Virus record (IMG/VR): IMGVR_UViG_3300027759_006101
Span: 62,001 to 126,000 of that record
Strand: one strand, 5' to 3'
Source of the DNA: a virus
Length of the DNA stretch: 64,000 nucleotides
Each line of letters starts with the position of its first letter. Position 1 is the stretch's first letter. Under the pieces are notes generated by a model. It was not told the DNA's origin. It saw only the letters and a program-made list of their open reading frames with translations, and searched no databases. Below, one piece after another: positions 54,054 through 61,648 of the stretch. A program made the position numbers and the translations under genes.

Positions 54054-54241
54054 TGCCTAAGCCAGTTGACGATTTAGTCAAAACTTTATTAGACGACCCA
54101 GATTTTTACCCCAAAAAAGGTACAGATGATAGGGAATCTACCGCTTGGGCAATTGCTTATTCACAATATAATAAAAATAAGAAAAGAAAAAAGAAGTCTT
54201 TTAATATGAAAGACTATCGTACAGCACAAAAACCAGACTAA
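54053..54241 (+). CDS. Small basic protein with C-terminal 'YRTAQ' tag
   Basis: 62 residues. An ESTAWAIAYSQYNKNK segment, common in small phage proteins, is followed by a Lys-rich stretch and the end MKDYRTAQKPD. The same YRTAQ string occurs as MWYRTAQ at 18599. The start overlaps the previous stop (TAATG). The stop codon lies in the loop of a terminator hairpin. Confidence 0.7.
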   Translation: MPKPVDDLVKTLLDDPDFYPKKGTDDRESTAWAIAYSQYNKNKKRKKKSFNMKDYRTAQKPD

Positions 54242-54252
54242 GTCTGGTTTTT
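54228..54252 (+). terminator. Intrinsic terminator spanning the stop codon
   Basis: AAAAACCAGAC / GTCTGGTTTTT, with loop TAA that is the stop codon of the previous gene. Confidence 0.9.
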
Positions 54253-54268
54253 TATTTATAATACCCTT

Positions 54269-54976
54269 ATGAGTACACTTTCAATTATTATGCTTACTAA
54301 TACTGTCAATGAAGATATCTTCAAGATGACTCAATACGCTTTAGATTCCTTGAATCAATCAATTGGTTCAGAAAATTTCAACGTAGTTTTAGTAGAGTCT
54401 AACAAAGAACATAATTGGAATTATAATCACGTTAATTTTTATTTGAAGCCTACCGTTGATTTTAATTACAATACCTATCTCAATATTGCTATAGAAAACT
54501 GTGATTCAGACTATATATGTATTTCAAATAATGACGTAAATTTTCACAAAGACTGGTGGCAAAAATTAGAAAAAGCTATGATAAGCAAAAATCTTGATAC
54601 AGCTTCTCCTAGATCGCCAACCGAACAAAAAGGCATCGTCCCTCACGCAGAAATCAAACACAGATATACGCCTGATTGTGTAATTAGGGAAGGATTTGAA
54701 TTAATTGTAAATTTTTGTGGTTGGTGCTGGGTGATGAAAAGGGAAGTAAAAGACTGGCTCTTTCCTTTAGATGAACAATTCTCATTTTTCTTTCAAGATA
54801 ACGATGTTATTATGAGATTAAAACAAAAGGGCTGCAAGCACGGACTAGTAGGTGGTTCTAAAGTTAATCATTTTGGTCAATCTTCTCACGGAATTTTTAA
54901 ATCTAGGGAAGACTGGTACAAAAATACATTTGGATTGGAAAAAGCATTTATAGAAAAATGGAGGAACTATTTATAG
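54269..54976 (+). CDS. Family 2-like glycosyltransferase
   Basis: 235 residues. GT-A fold pattern: LSIIMLTNTV at the start, a central ICISNNDVNFHKDWW (DxD-like NND), then FCGWCWVMKREVKDW and FFFQDNDVIMRLKQKG with an acidic catalytic pair. It could modify virion proteins, host surface polysaccharide or DNA. TATAAT at 54257-54262 is 6 bases from the ATG, so it may be leaderless. Convergent with a second glycosyltransferase-like gene. Confidence 0.8.
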   Translation: MSTLSIIMLTNTVNEDIFKMTQYALDSLNQSIGSENFNVVLVESNKEHNWNYNHVNFYLKPTVDFNYNTYLNIAIENCDSDYICISNNDVNFHKDWWQKLEKAMISKNLDTASPRSPTEQKGIVPHAEIKHRYTPDCVIREGFELIVNFCGWCWVMKREVKDWLFPLDEQFSFFFQDNDVIMRLKQKGCKHGLVGGSKVNHFGQSSHGIFKSREDWYKNTFGLEKAFIEKWRNYL

Positions 54977-54988
54977 TTCCTCCATTTT
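54958..54988. terminator. Bidirectional terminator between two glycosyltransferase-like genes
   Basis: ATGGAGGAACTA / TAGTTCCTCCAT with loop TTTA. The left arm is the 3' end of the GT2 gene. Confidence 0.88.
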
Positions 54989-54990
54989 GT

Positions 54991-55905
54991 TTACTTTGTG
55001 TGCAGTTTGATTTCTTTAAGGAAATGCTCGGAATTCTTGACTGTAGTATTATATCTAAGTAAATGTTCCATCATTTCATTTTGGAAATACTCGTAATTCT
55101 TATCAAGCCACTTTGGATCGTTCTTCTCGAAAAATGCAACCTTTGTCCATAGTGCTTTTGGAGCTCGCATCATTACATATCTTGGGCAGTGTGGAATCTC
55201 CTCAAAAAGAGGAACGCATCCATTAGCCATAATTTCATAATGACGCATACAGTCCCAACCAGCCTTCTTAGTTGTACGAGCGTATTTTGAAAATTTATAA
55301 TCCTGGTAGTACTCTACTTCTGTATTGTAAACATAAGTATTTTTGTTTCTTGGATCAATATATGCAATTCTTCTCTCTTTCTTTGCACCACTAGAGACTT
55401 TTCCAGTAGGCATTGCAAATTGAATTGGAAGAACATTCTTCATATGCTCTTGCAAATGAGCTTGCTTTTGATCTGGATACAACTCTCTCTTAAAATAAAT
55501 TGTCTCATCCTTGATTCTATCGTGGAATAAGTTTGTATCTTCACCATCAACATAAATGATTTGCTTCTTGTCATAAGTATCTAAAACAAGCTGCAAATGA
55601 TCCTGACATCGCCAAATGCTTCCATAAACGACAAGATCAAAAAATTTATTTTTAATCTTTCTGATGATATCTTCTCTATCAGTATTGTCTGAGGTGAGGT
55701 TTCTGCAAATAGTAAAACCCTTACCATATTCTGTTGCAAATTGATCATCTGAATAGTCAGAATACAAATGGTGTCGTTTATTACAATCTACAACATCGTC
55801 GCCATGCAATTCCTTAAGGCCCAAAAGCAAACAGTCATCTTGATAGTCTGTAAGCCAAGGGAATTGTGGAGACCTTTGATTGCCAGAGATATATAAAATT
55901 TTCAT
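54991..55905 (-). CDS. Glycosyltransferase-like protein (GT-B type)
   Basis: 304 residues from the ATG at 55905 (MKILYISG). The C-terminal half contains KKAGWDCMRHYEIMANGCVP and LFEEIPHCPRYVM, the 'G-d-mRhyEimA-GcvPl' block of exostosin-like or family 1 sugar transferases. The N-terminal half has a Rossmann-like pattern with VVYGSIWRCQDH. It faces the GT2 gene; both may act in one glycosylation pathway. Confidence 0.7.
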   Translation of the reverse strand: MKILYISGNQRSPQFPWLTDYQDDCLLLGLKELHGDDVVDCNKRHHLYSDYSDDQFATEYGKGFTICRNLTSDNTDREDIIRKIKNKFFDLVVYGSIWRCQDHLQLVLDTYDKKQIIYVDGEDTNLFHDRIKDETIYFKRELYPDQKQAHLQEHMKNVLPIQFAMPTGKVSSGAKKERRIAYIDPRNKNTYVYNTEVEYYQDYKFSKYARTTKKAGWDCMRHYEIMANGCVPLFEEIPHCPRYVMMRAPKALWTKVAFFEKNDPKWLDKNYEYFQNEMMEHLLRYNTTVKNSEHFLKEIKLHTK

Positions 55906-55932
55906 AAAGATATTGTACACTCCAAAGCAAAA

Positions 55933-56487
55933 TTAAGCTCTTACTTCAATTGTACATTTTATATCAACTTCGTAATCTATGCAAACAAGAATCAATCTTT
56001 CTAAAATTTTTAAGTTGTTTATCATTACAAGATTAGTCGGATCAGGATTCGATATAGAAATTAACTCTAATGCGTTTTGTATTTTTTTACTCATCACAAA
56101 CGGATTATAAGATTTATTTTTCATCAAATCTAATATAAACATCATTGGTAAAATATATTCAGATGAGATTTCTACTTTGTTTTTGGTGCTTGATAAATCG
56201 CAAGCAAAAATTTGAAATGAATAAGAAACTAACTCACTATCTTTGATTATATATTCCTTGCAGTATTCATGATCAAAATTTAACTCATATTCAAAATTAT
56301 TATCTTTCAATATACTAAGCCATTGTTCTAAAGTTCTTCGATTGTTTAATTCAATTAAATCTCCTAAAAGAGTTATCATAATTGAATTGTAATTAGGAGG
56401 AGAACTAATTTGGCCTTTCCATAAAATAAATTTTGGATCTACTTGAGTGACAGTATAAGGTTCAAAAATAAGTGAGGTGTAACTCAT
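55933..56487 (-). CDS. Unknown protein, possibly virion-associated
   Basis: 184 residues, mixed helix and strand, not recognised. An N-terminal strand region (SLIFEPYTVTQVDPKFILW) is followed by helices. It is placed 15 bases after the gene at 56503, likely in the same operon. No motif. Confidence 0.6.
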   Translation of the reverse strand: MSYTSLIFEPYTVTQVDPKFILWKGQISSPPNYNSIMITLLGDLIELNNRRTLEQWLSILKDNNFEYELNFDHEYCKEYIIKDSELVSYSFQIFACDLSSTKNKVEISSEYILPMMFILDLMKNKSYNPFVMSKKIQNALELISISNPDPTNLVMINNLKILERLILVCIDYEVDIKCTIEVRA

Positions 56488-56502
56488 ATATTTATTTTAC
56501 AT

Positions 56503-56967
56503 TTAAGAAATTATTTTTTCATAAGTCTCAAAAAATTCTTGAGCTGCTATCCTGTAAACTTCTTGATATGAAGGAGACGGAGAAACTATATAATCCCCAG
56601 TTTTTAGGGTCATTAATCTGCCCCATTTAGCTACAAATTCTAATTCTGAGCCATAGTATCTACAAGCTATAATTTTGCCCTTAGGAATATATACTGCGCC
56701 ATTTTCATAAAAGTAGAAAAATTTGTATCTACTAAAAAGCATATCACAAGGAACAATATATTCTTCTTGACATTCAGTATGCAAATTCTTAACTACAAAA
56801 TCCCCTTCTTTTGCATAATTTGTAGTTTCCAGGCCATCAGCAGTCCAAGTCTCTATATATTGATTTAAAGTGGCAGGATAGGCATAAATTAAACAAGTCT
56901 TGTAATATTCTTGCCCATTATCTCTTATTTCAGGAAAAAAATAAGAGTATGCTTCCTGTTGTGTCAT
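56503..56967 (-). CDS. Unknown protein behind the MWY leader
   Basis: 154 residues from the ATG at 56967, which overlaps the stop of a 29-residue leader reading frame (TGATG). It has many aromatic residues and Cys (YYKTCLIYAYPATL; EYIVPCDMLF; IIACRYYG). Not recognised. The TTG 3 bases upstream is an alternative start but less likely. Confidence 0.6.
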   Translation of the reverse strand: MTQQEAYSYFFPEIRDNGQEYYKTCLIYAYPATLNQYIETWTADGLETTNYAKEGDFVVKNLHTECQEEYIVPCDMLFSRYKFFYFYENGAVYIPKGKIIACRYYGSELEFVAKWGRLMTLKTGDYIVSPSPSYQEVYRIAAQEFFETYEKIIS

Positions 56968-57056
56968 CAAAGATCGCTTATTTTTGATTCAAGAGAATAT
57001 AAACTTGTTTCAGCTTCATCTTTGGAAATTGCTAATTTTATTCTTGAGTACCACAT
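56967..57056 (-). CDS. 29-residue MWY leader peptide
   Basis: Starts MWYSRIKLAI at 57056 and ends with TGA that shares its A with the ATG of the next gene. The start matches the MWY starts at 10482, 10846 and 18599. TATATAAAAGTT directly precedes the ATG, with no Shine-Dalgarno sequence. It could be a real small tagged protein, a leader that couples translation of the next gene, or the tag-bearing start of a gene broken by a frameshift. Confidence 0.5.
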   Translation of the reverse strand: MWYSRIKLAISKDEAETSLYSLESKISDL

Positions 57057-57154
57057 AACTTTTATATACTAGTTTGTTTCTTAATAACCCTAACAGAAGG
57101 AAAAAGGATTTGTTATTTTATAATAAATACTATATCTCTGTTTAGGATTTGTGT

Positions 57155-58252
57155 ATGTACAATAATCGAAACTATAAATTTTCTCAAAAATCAGTTGATG
57201 AAGGATTAGCTAATTTAAAAGATTACTTTCAGGGCGCAGGTGCAAAAACTGTTGAATCAACTGAAGCGCTTGCAATTTTGAGCAAAAATGGATTTAATGA
57301 TTTCCCTTCATTTACCAAAGGTCTACAAAACGGAGAAGCTAATGCTATAACTGCTGCAAAAGAACTATCAGAAAAAGTCTATGGAATAGCAAGTTATTTA
57401 TTGCCGTTCTACGCTGGAGATAGAGCTGTATCAACCATATTAAATAAAACAAATCCAAGAATAAATCCAACTACCAAAGTAAAGCTTCCATTTGAGCCAC
57501 CAACAAAAGGTGGTCCAGGATTACTTAAGAATATTGGCCTTGGAATGGCCGGAACTTTAGGCGCAGAAGGCGTTATGAGTGTTGCTGAAAATCTTAAAGG
57601 GGATTTGGCAATTTATAAAGACTATTTAGGTGATTATAATAAGGATTTAAATGCAATTCTTGAACAATATCCAAAAAATGAAGACATCAGCATACTTGTA
57701 GATTTGTTGAAAACTAAAGGACAAAAAGGTCTAAAAATTATTGAAGATGCAAAAAATCAAGTTGTTTCTAATAGAAAACGATATAAAATTGCAATCAAAG
57801 GCGAAGCTAATATTGGATCATACTTACATCAATTCTTATCTGGTGCAGCTGGTGGTGCAGCTGCTACAAAAACCTGGCAAGGCGCTCTTATAAGTGGCTT
57901 AGGAGATATGGCTTACGATATTGGCAAAGACGTTTATCATAATTTGCAAGACACTGATTATAAAGCTACAGCATATGCAGCAGAAGTTGTTGAAAAAGTA
58001 GAAAGTATGGCAAACCAAGTAGAAAAATATGACAGAGAGTTTGCTAATGATTTGAGAAATACTGCAATGCAATTTGAAGCCTGGTTTAGAAAAAATATTT
58101 ATAAAGTTTCAGAAAATAAATTAAACCCAGATTCCTGGAGAAATTATTTAGAAAAAAATGTATTTAATAAAAAAGACGAGTTAGAAGAAGTAGCAGATAC
58201 TTATCAAATGGATGAATATTTGAGATTAAAAAAAATGAATAAGGATATATAG
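57155..58252 (+). CDS. Virion-like protein with Gly/Ala-rich hydrophobic segments
   Basis: 365 residues from the ATG at 57155 (AGGA 8 bases upstream); the TTG at 57149 is less likely. N-terminal MYNNRNYKFSQKSVDEGL resembles the short tags. Gly/Ala-rich hydrophobic stretches (LKNIGLGMAGTLGAEGVMSV; FLSGAAGGAAATKTWQGALI) could be membrane-active or pack as helices. Helical, charged C-terminus. It precedes the tagged protein at 58255 by 2 bases. Possibly an injected or tail-associated protein. Confidence 0.6.
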   Translation: MYNNRNYKFSQKSVDEGLANLKDYFQGAGAKTVESTEALAILSKNGFNDFPSFTKGLQNGEANAITAAKELSEKVYGIASYLLPFYAGDRAVSTILNKTNPRINPTTKVKLPFEPPTKGGPGLLKNIGLGMAGTLGAEGVMSVAENLKGDLAIYKDYLGDYNKDLNAILEQYPKNEDISILVDLLKTKGQKGLKIIEDAKNQVVSNRKRYKIAIKGEANIGSYLHQFLSGAAGGAAATKTWQGALISGLGDMAYDIGKDVYHNLQDTDYKATAYAAEVVEKVESMANQVEKYDREFANDLRNTAMQFEAWFRKNIYKVSENKLNPDSWRNYLEKNVFNKKDELEEVADTYQMDEYLRLKKMNKDI

Positions 58253-58254
58253 AT

Positions 58255-59652
58255 ATGTCATTTACTGGATTAATAAAACAAGCACAACTAGCAGATAAAG
58301 TTGGAAATTATAAGTTAGCAGATATTTTGACTAACAGATTGATCAAAATCGCTAAAACTTCTCCTGTAAAAGTTTTTTTAGATGCACTGGACTTAAAAAA
58401 AGTAGTTGTTGATGCTGTAGGTGGTGCTAAAAAAACTATTGCACAAGTAGCTCAAAAATCAACATCAGACTTAATTTTATTATATTCAAAGCCTGCTGGC
58501 AAAGCTGAAGCCTTAAAAATCATAGATGAACTTGCCCTTCCAGTTAGAACTAAAGCTTCATTGATTAGAAAATTAGATTCAGGCGATGACAAAGCAATTG
58601 AACAGCTGAATAAAATTTTTACTGCTAAATATCAAGCGATGGCTGATGCTGGTTACAAAGTTGAAACCAAACTAGATCCTAAACTAGAACCTAAACCAGA
58701 AACCAAACTAGAGCCTAAGCCTGATGAATCAACTATTATAACAAGGTTAGACGAAATCACAAAGACTTTCAAGGGTAATAAAGAAGAATTAGTGGCAGAG
58801 CTCAAAAAGTTAGGGTTTACAGATGATGAAATAAAGGCAGCTGGAATTATTAAAGCTGATGGAGGACTAAACATTGTTAATGTCAACAAGCTTATCAACA
58901 ATGCATCTCCTGAAAGAGTTGTAGAATTAGAATTAAATGCTAGTACAATAAATATTGGCGGAAGAGCAACATCTTTAAGCGGTATGGTTTACGCTCAGTT
59001 AGCAGACTTACTAAGAAGAACTGATTTAAATCCTGCGGACCAAACGAAGATTATTAATAAAATTAAAATTCAATTGAGAAAAGATCCTAATTTGGTTGTT
59101 GACGAAGATTTAAGAAGATATTTCTCAGTTGAATTCCATTCACCGAGACCTCCAAAGCCTGACGCTCCAAAACCTGACGCTTCAAAACCTGACGCTCCAA
59201 CTACTCCAGGTTCTACTGCTGATGAGATAGCTGAAGGTGCATCCAATACTGGTAAAAAACCAAAAGACTGGAAAGCTTGGGCAATGCTTTTAGGAATTCC
59301 GGCACTATTAGCATTAGGATGGACCGTGTATAATGGTAAAATCGTCAATAAAGATACAGGTAAACCTATATCTGATGAGGAAGGAAACGGAGCTATGAAT
59401 AGGGCGGGTGCGGGAACAGGAGCAGGGACTGGAAAGTTCGACTCTAAAATGTACGATGATCGTATGAAAACAACTCCCAATCAACAAATGATGAAAGGTA
59501 ATAAACCTCAAGAGTTTGTTAATGCAAATAAAGACAAATACAAAACACAAAGAGAATTTTATAATGCAGCTCTAGCAGCTGGAGATGAAAACTTCGCAAA
59601 TAGTGTTATTGCTCTTGTTAAAAAAGATATGTCTTTGGACATTGAAAAGTAA
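58255..59652 (+). CDS. Tagged protein with proline repeats and one membrane segment
   Basis: 465 residues. The N-terminal tag LIKQAQLADKVGNYKLADIL closely matches the C-terminal tags of the giant proteins. Two Pro/Lys repeats follow: KLDPKLEPKPETKLEPK (about residue 140) and PPKPDAPKPDASKPDAPTTP (about residue 300). A hydrophobic helix (AWAMLLGIPALLALGWTVY) is near residue 350. A possible virion protein with a transmembrane segment. It ends at a strong terminator. Confidence 0.65.
   Translation: MSFTGLIKQAQLADKVGNYKLADILTNRLIKIAKTSPVKVFLDALDLKKVVVDAVGGAKKTIAQVAQKSTSDLILLYSKPAGKAEALKIIDELALPVRTKASLIRKLDSGDDKAIEQLNKIFTAKYQAMADAGYKVETKLDPKLEPKPETKLEPKPDESTIITRLDEITKTFKGNKEELVAELKKLGFTDDEIKAAGIIKADGGLNIVNVNKLINNASPERVVELELNASTINIGGRATSLSGMVYAQLADLLRRTDLNPADQTKIINKIKIQLRKDPNLVVDEDLRRYFSVEFHSPRPPKPDAPKPDASKPDAPTTPGSTADEIAEGASNTGKKPKDWKAWAMLLGIPALLALGWTVYNGKIVNKDTGKPISDEEGNGAMNRAGAGTGAGTGKFDSKMYDDRMKTTPNQQMMKGNKPQEFVNANKDKYKTQREFYNAALAAGDENFANSVIALVKKDMSLDIEK
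58662..58726. repeat. Lys/Pro/Glu codon repeat
   Basis: Imperfect repeats of AAACTAGAxCCT-type units encode the first K-L-x-P-K linker of the tagged protein; a second repeat (AAACCTGACGCTCC units) lies at 59153-59202. Coding low complexity. Confidence 0.8.
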
Positions 59653-59668
59653 GATTCAAATTAACAAA

Positions 59669-59698
59669 AAAAAGACCCTGATTACTCAGGGTCTTTTT
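59669..59698. terminator. Bidirectional intrinsic terminator
   Basis: AAAAAGACCCTGA / TCAGGGTCTTTTT with loop TTAC, between convergent genes; it overlaps the 3' end of the minus-strand gene. Confidence 0.92.
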
Positions 59699-60257
59699 CG
59701 TTAAAATCAAATTTCTGCTGTCCAGTAATTATTTCATCTAAAGTTTTACTATTATCAATTCCGTAGAGAAAAATACGCTTCAAAGAATCTAATTCTTTTT
59801 TTGACAAATCAAGCTTTAAATGAATAACAAGATTATTGAAATTTTCTTCAATTTCATCAGGAGTAAATATAGCATTATGAAGAGCAAACATTCCGCTTGA
59901 ATATCCTAAACCATATACCTCAGGACCAAAATCAAATTTATCATATAATAAGCCTCTGTATGAGCCTTTATGATTAAAATAATTTTCATATATGGTGTTA
60001 GTTATATGATAGAACAAAAGATGCTTAGTATCTGTATCTAATGTTTCAAAATATTCTTTAGCTTTTTTCTTATAATCTAATTCTGCGTTTACTTCAGCCT
60101 CAAGAAATTGTTGATACTCTTCTGATTTTAAATATTCAGAATATGATTTATAAGTTTTGCCATTCTTTTCAACTGGATTAGGATTCTTCACCATTGGATT
60201 ACCTGTACTTTCTCTTATTGAATCTTCTTTACGTTGTCTAATTTCTTCCCAAGTCAT
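59682..60257 (-). CDS. Unknown phage protein
   Basis: 191 residues. Helical; contains LLFYHITNTIYENYFNHKGSYRGLLYDKF and YSSGMFALHNAIF, broken here by loops. The 'GSYR-L-YD' segment is familiar from small phage proteins of unknown function. First half is Lys/Glu-rich coil. It is last in the minus-strand accessory block before the terminator. An AGGAG site precedes the ATG. Confidence 0.6.
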   Translation of the reverse strand: MTWEEIRQRKEDSIRESTGNPMVKNPNPVEKNGKTYKSYSEYLKSEEYQQFLEAEVNAELDYKKKAKEYFETLDTDTKHLLFYHITNTIYENYFNHKGSYRGLLYDKFDFGPEVYGLGYSSGMFALHNAIFTPDEIEENFNNLVIHLKLDLSKKELDSLKRIFLYGIDNSKTLDEIITGQQKFDFNEKDPE

Positions 60258-60258
60258 A

Positions 60259-60480
60259 TTAATCTTTTACAGGAGTAATATGAATGCACTGAGCTTCTTC
60301 TTTCCTCAATGCAATGTGACTTTCTCTACAGTTTACAACCATCATATCTGTGTGTTGTTTGTTCAAAATTTTAATCTCACAGCCAGGATTGAAACCTAAT
60401 TCAGAAAGTCTTAATCTGACAGTTCCGCAAATTGATTCAATCCTATAAGTTTCACCAGCAGAACCATCAAATAATGTCAT
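60259..60480 (-). CDS. FeoA-like SH3-fold protein
   Basis: 73 residues from the ATG at 60480 (1 base after the upstream stop). The pattern GETYRIESICGTVRLRLSEL, GFNPGCEIKIL, then HIALRKEEAQCIHI is that of FeoA ('G--g-I--i-G----r-rL-elGf-pG--i-vl', 'iaL---eA--I-V'). FeoA is a small SH3-like protein of iron transport systems. There is no FeoB nearby. It may be a repurposed regulatory domain. Confidence 0.75.
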   Translation of the reverse strand: MTLFDGSAGETYRIESICGTVRLRLSELGFNPGCEIKILNKQHTDMMVVNCRESHIALRKEEAQCIHITPVKD

Positions 60481-60481
60481 C

Positions 60482-60928
60482 TCACCACCACAATTCAAAC
60501 CAAAGTTTAGAAAGATATTCTACCGCTAACTTCACATCATCAGTAAGTTTTTTTCTTTCTTCAATATCTACTGAATTGAAATATTTATCAGAAACATAAT
60601 AATTTTCAAAAGCTTGAATGATAAATCTCAATTTTTCATCATAAGATTCTTCAGTCTCGCCAATAGGAATACCATTATTTACTTCAATAAATCTTTTTAA
60701 TCTAGGAATTATGAATAATGCCATAGTGCGATCCATATGCCAAGTTTCAGTGTCGTCAAATCCTCTTTCAAATCTTTGTTGACGATACTGCTCTTTTTTC
60801 ACAAGATCTTTTTCATAAACATCATCAGATACACTAAAACAAATATTATTTAGTCCCTCTGGCTTTATAGATAATTGCAAGTAGTCTTTTGATTTCTTCT
60901 GGGTCGATTTTGATTCTTTTTGGCTCAT
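60482..60928 (-). CDS. Conserved phage protein ('FDDTETW...PRLKRF' type)
   Basis: 148 residues from the ATG at 60928. The central block RFERGFDDTETWHMDRTMAL then FIIPRLKRFIEVNNGIP is typical of a widespread phage family ('FDD-etW-ld---a----PRLk-f'). Function unknown. The N-terminal 28 residues overlap a possible short gene in another frame. Confidence 0.8.
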   Translation of the reverse strand: MSQKESKSTQKKSKDYLQLSIKPEGLNNICFSVSDDVYEKDLVKKEQYRQQRFERGFDDTETWHMDRTMALFIIPRLKRFIEVNNGIPIGETEESYDEKLRFIIQAFENYYVSDKYFNSVDIEERKKLTDDVKLAVEYLSKLWFELWW

Positions 60929-60941
60929 CTTTATCACTCAT
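60846..60941 (-). CDS. Possible 31-residue overlapping small gene
   Basis: Starts MSDKDEPKRI at 60941 and contains IDPEEIKRLLAIIYK, a helix like those of small phage proteins. It overlaps the next gene in another frame by 83 bases. GGAA lies 8 bases upstream. Uncertain which frame is used in the overlap. Confidence 0.35.
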   Translation of the reverse strand: MSDKDEPKRIKIDPEEIKRLLAIIYKARGTK

Positions 60942-60960
60942 TTCAATTCCATTATAACAT

Positions 60961-60990
60961 AAAAAAGAAGGCTTTGCAGCCTTCTTTTTA
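60961..60990. terminator. Intrinsic terminator
   Basis: AAAAAGAAGGCT / AGCCTTCTTTTT with loop TTGC; ends the transcript of the gene at 60988. Confidence 0.9.
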
Positions 60991-61230
60991 TTTACTGAAT
61001 TCTTGAAAATATGGACAAGTTTGAAATCCAGCACCATCTCTCACCCAGCCATTGCCTTTACACTTTTCTTTACCTTTTCCCAAGCACTCACAAACTCCAA
61101 TAGGCTTGCCATTTCTGATAATCATATAATCAATTTTAGCTTGCTCTTCTGGCGTAAGGTCAAGAAATTCAGCAATTGATCCAACACGAAATCCAGCTTC
61201 TTCTAAATGCTTCTTCTTATCATCAGTCAT
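60988..61230 (-). CDS. Small Cys-rich phage protein
   Basis: 80 residues from the ATG at 61230 (MTDDKKKHL). An N-terminal FRVGSIAEFLDLTPEEQAKI segment, common in small phage proteins, is followed by CECLGKGKEKCKGNGW and FQTCPYFQ, four Cys that could bind zinc. The start overlaps the upstream stop. Confidence 0.65.
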   Translation of the reverse strand: MTDDKKKHLEEAGFRVGSIAEFLDLTPEEQAKIDYMIIRNGKPIGVCECLGKGKEKCKGNGWVRDGAGFQTCPYFQEFSK

Positions 61231-61642
61231 CAATATCTTCTTCTTCATCCTCTAGTTCATCTGCCATCAAAACAGCAGATAAATCTTCAGGGACATTATC
61301 TACAGTATAGCCTTTTTCATCAATTGATTCTGTATCATAAGAGTCTAATTGATCAAGCCAATCTCGATAATCATCATAAGTGTCATCAAATGCTTCTTGT
61401 AAAGTATCAAAATCGAGTGTGTATTCTTTTTTGTAGAACTTCATTGCTTTATCAAAAATTCCACAGTCTGAATCAATCTCAAGATAAGCATAACCATCTT
61501 CATTAAGTGGTTCTTTGCCATTGCCTAAATAAGAATATTCTGAAATTGCATCAAAAATATTCAAACTATCAAGTAAATCTAAACTTACTTTCCAGTAGTC
61601 ATGTCGATAACAGTCAATTGCTTGAACAATAATTTTTTCCAT
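61223..61642 (-). CDS. Unknown acidic protein
   Basis: 139 residues, very acidic C-terminus (ADELEDEEEDIDD). Tyr/Asp-rich middle (DTYDDYRDWLDQLDSYD). Not recognised. An acidic protein in an anti-defence-like block could be a DNA mimic, but nothing proves it. Confidence 0.6.
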   Translation of the reverse strand: MEKIIVQAIDCYRHDYWKVSLDLLDSLNIFDAISEYSYLGNGKEPLNEDGYAYLEIDSDCGIFDKAMKFYKKEYTLDFDTLQEAFDDTYDDYRDWLDQLDSYDTESIDEKGYTVDNVPEDLSAVLMADELEDEEEDIDD

Positions 61643-61648
61643 AATTAT

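Noticed and set aside
54247-54262. T4-type late promoter TATAAATA on the minus strand
   Set aside because: It would point away from any gene start; the A/T-rich string follows a terminator T run and is likely chance.
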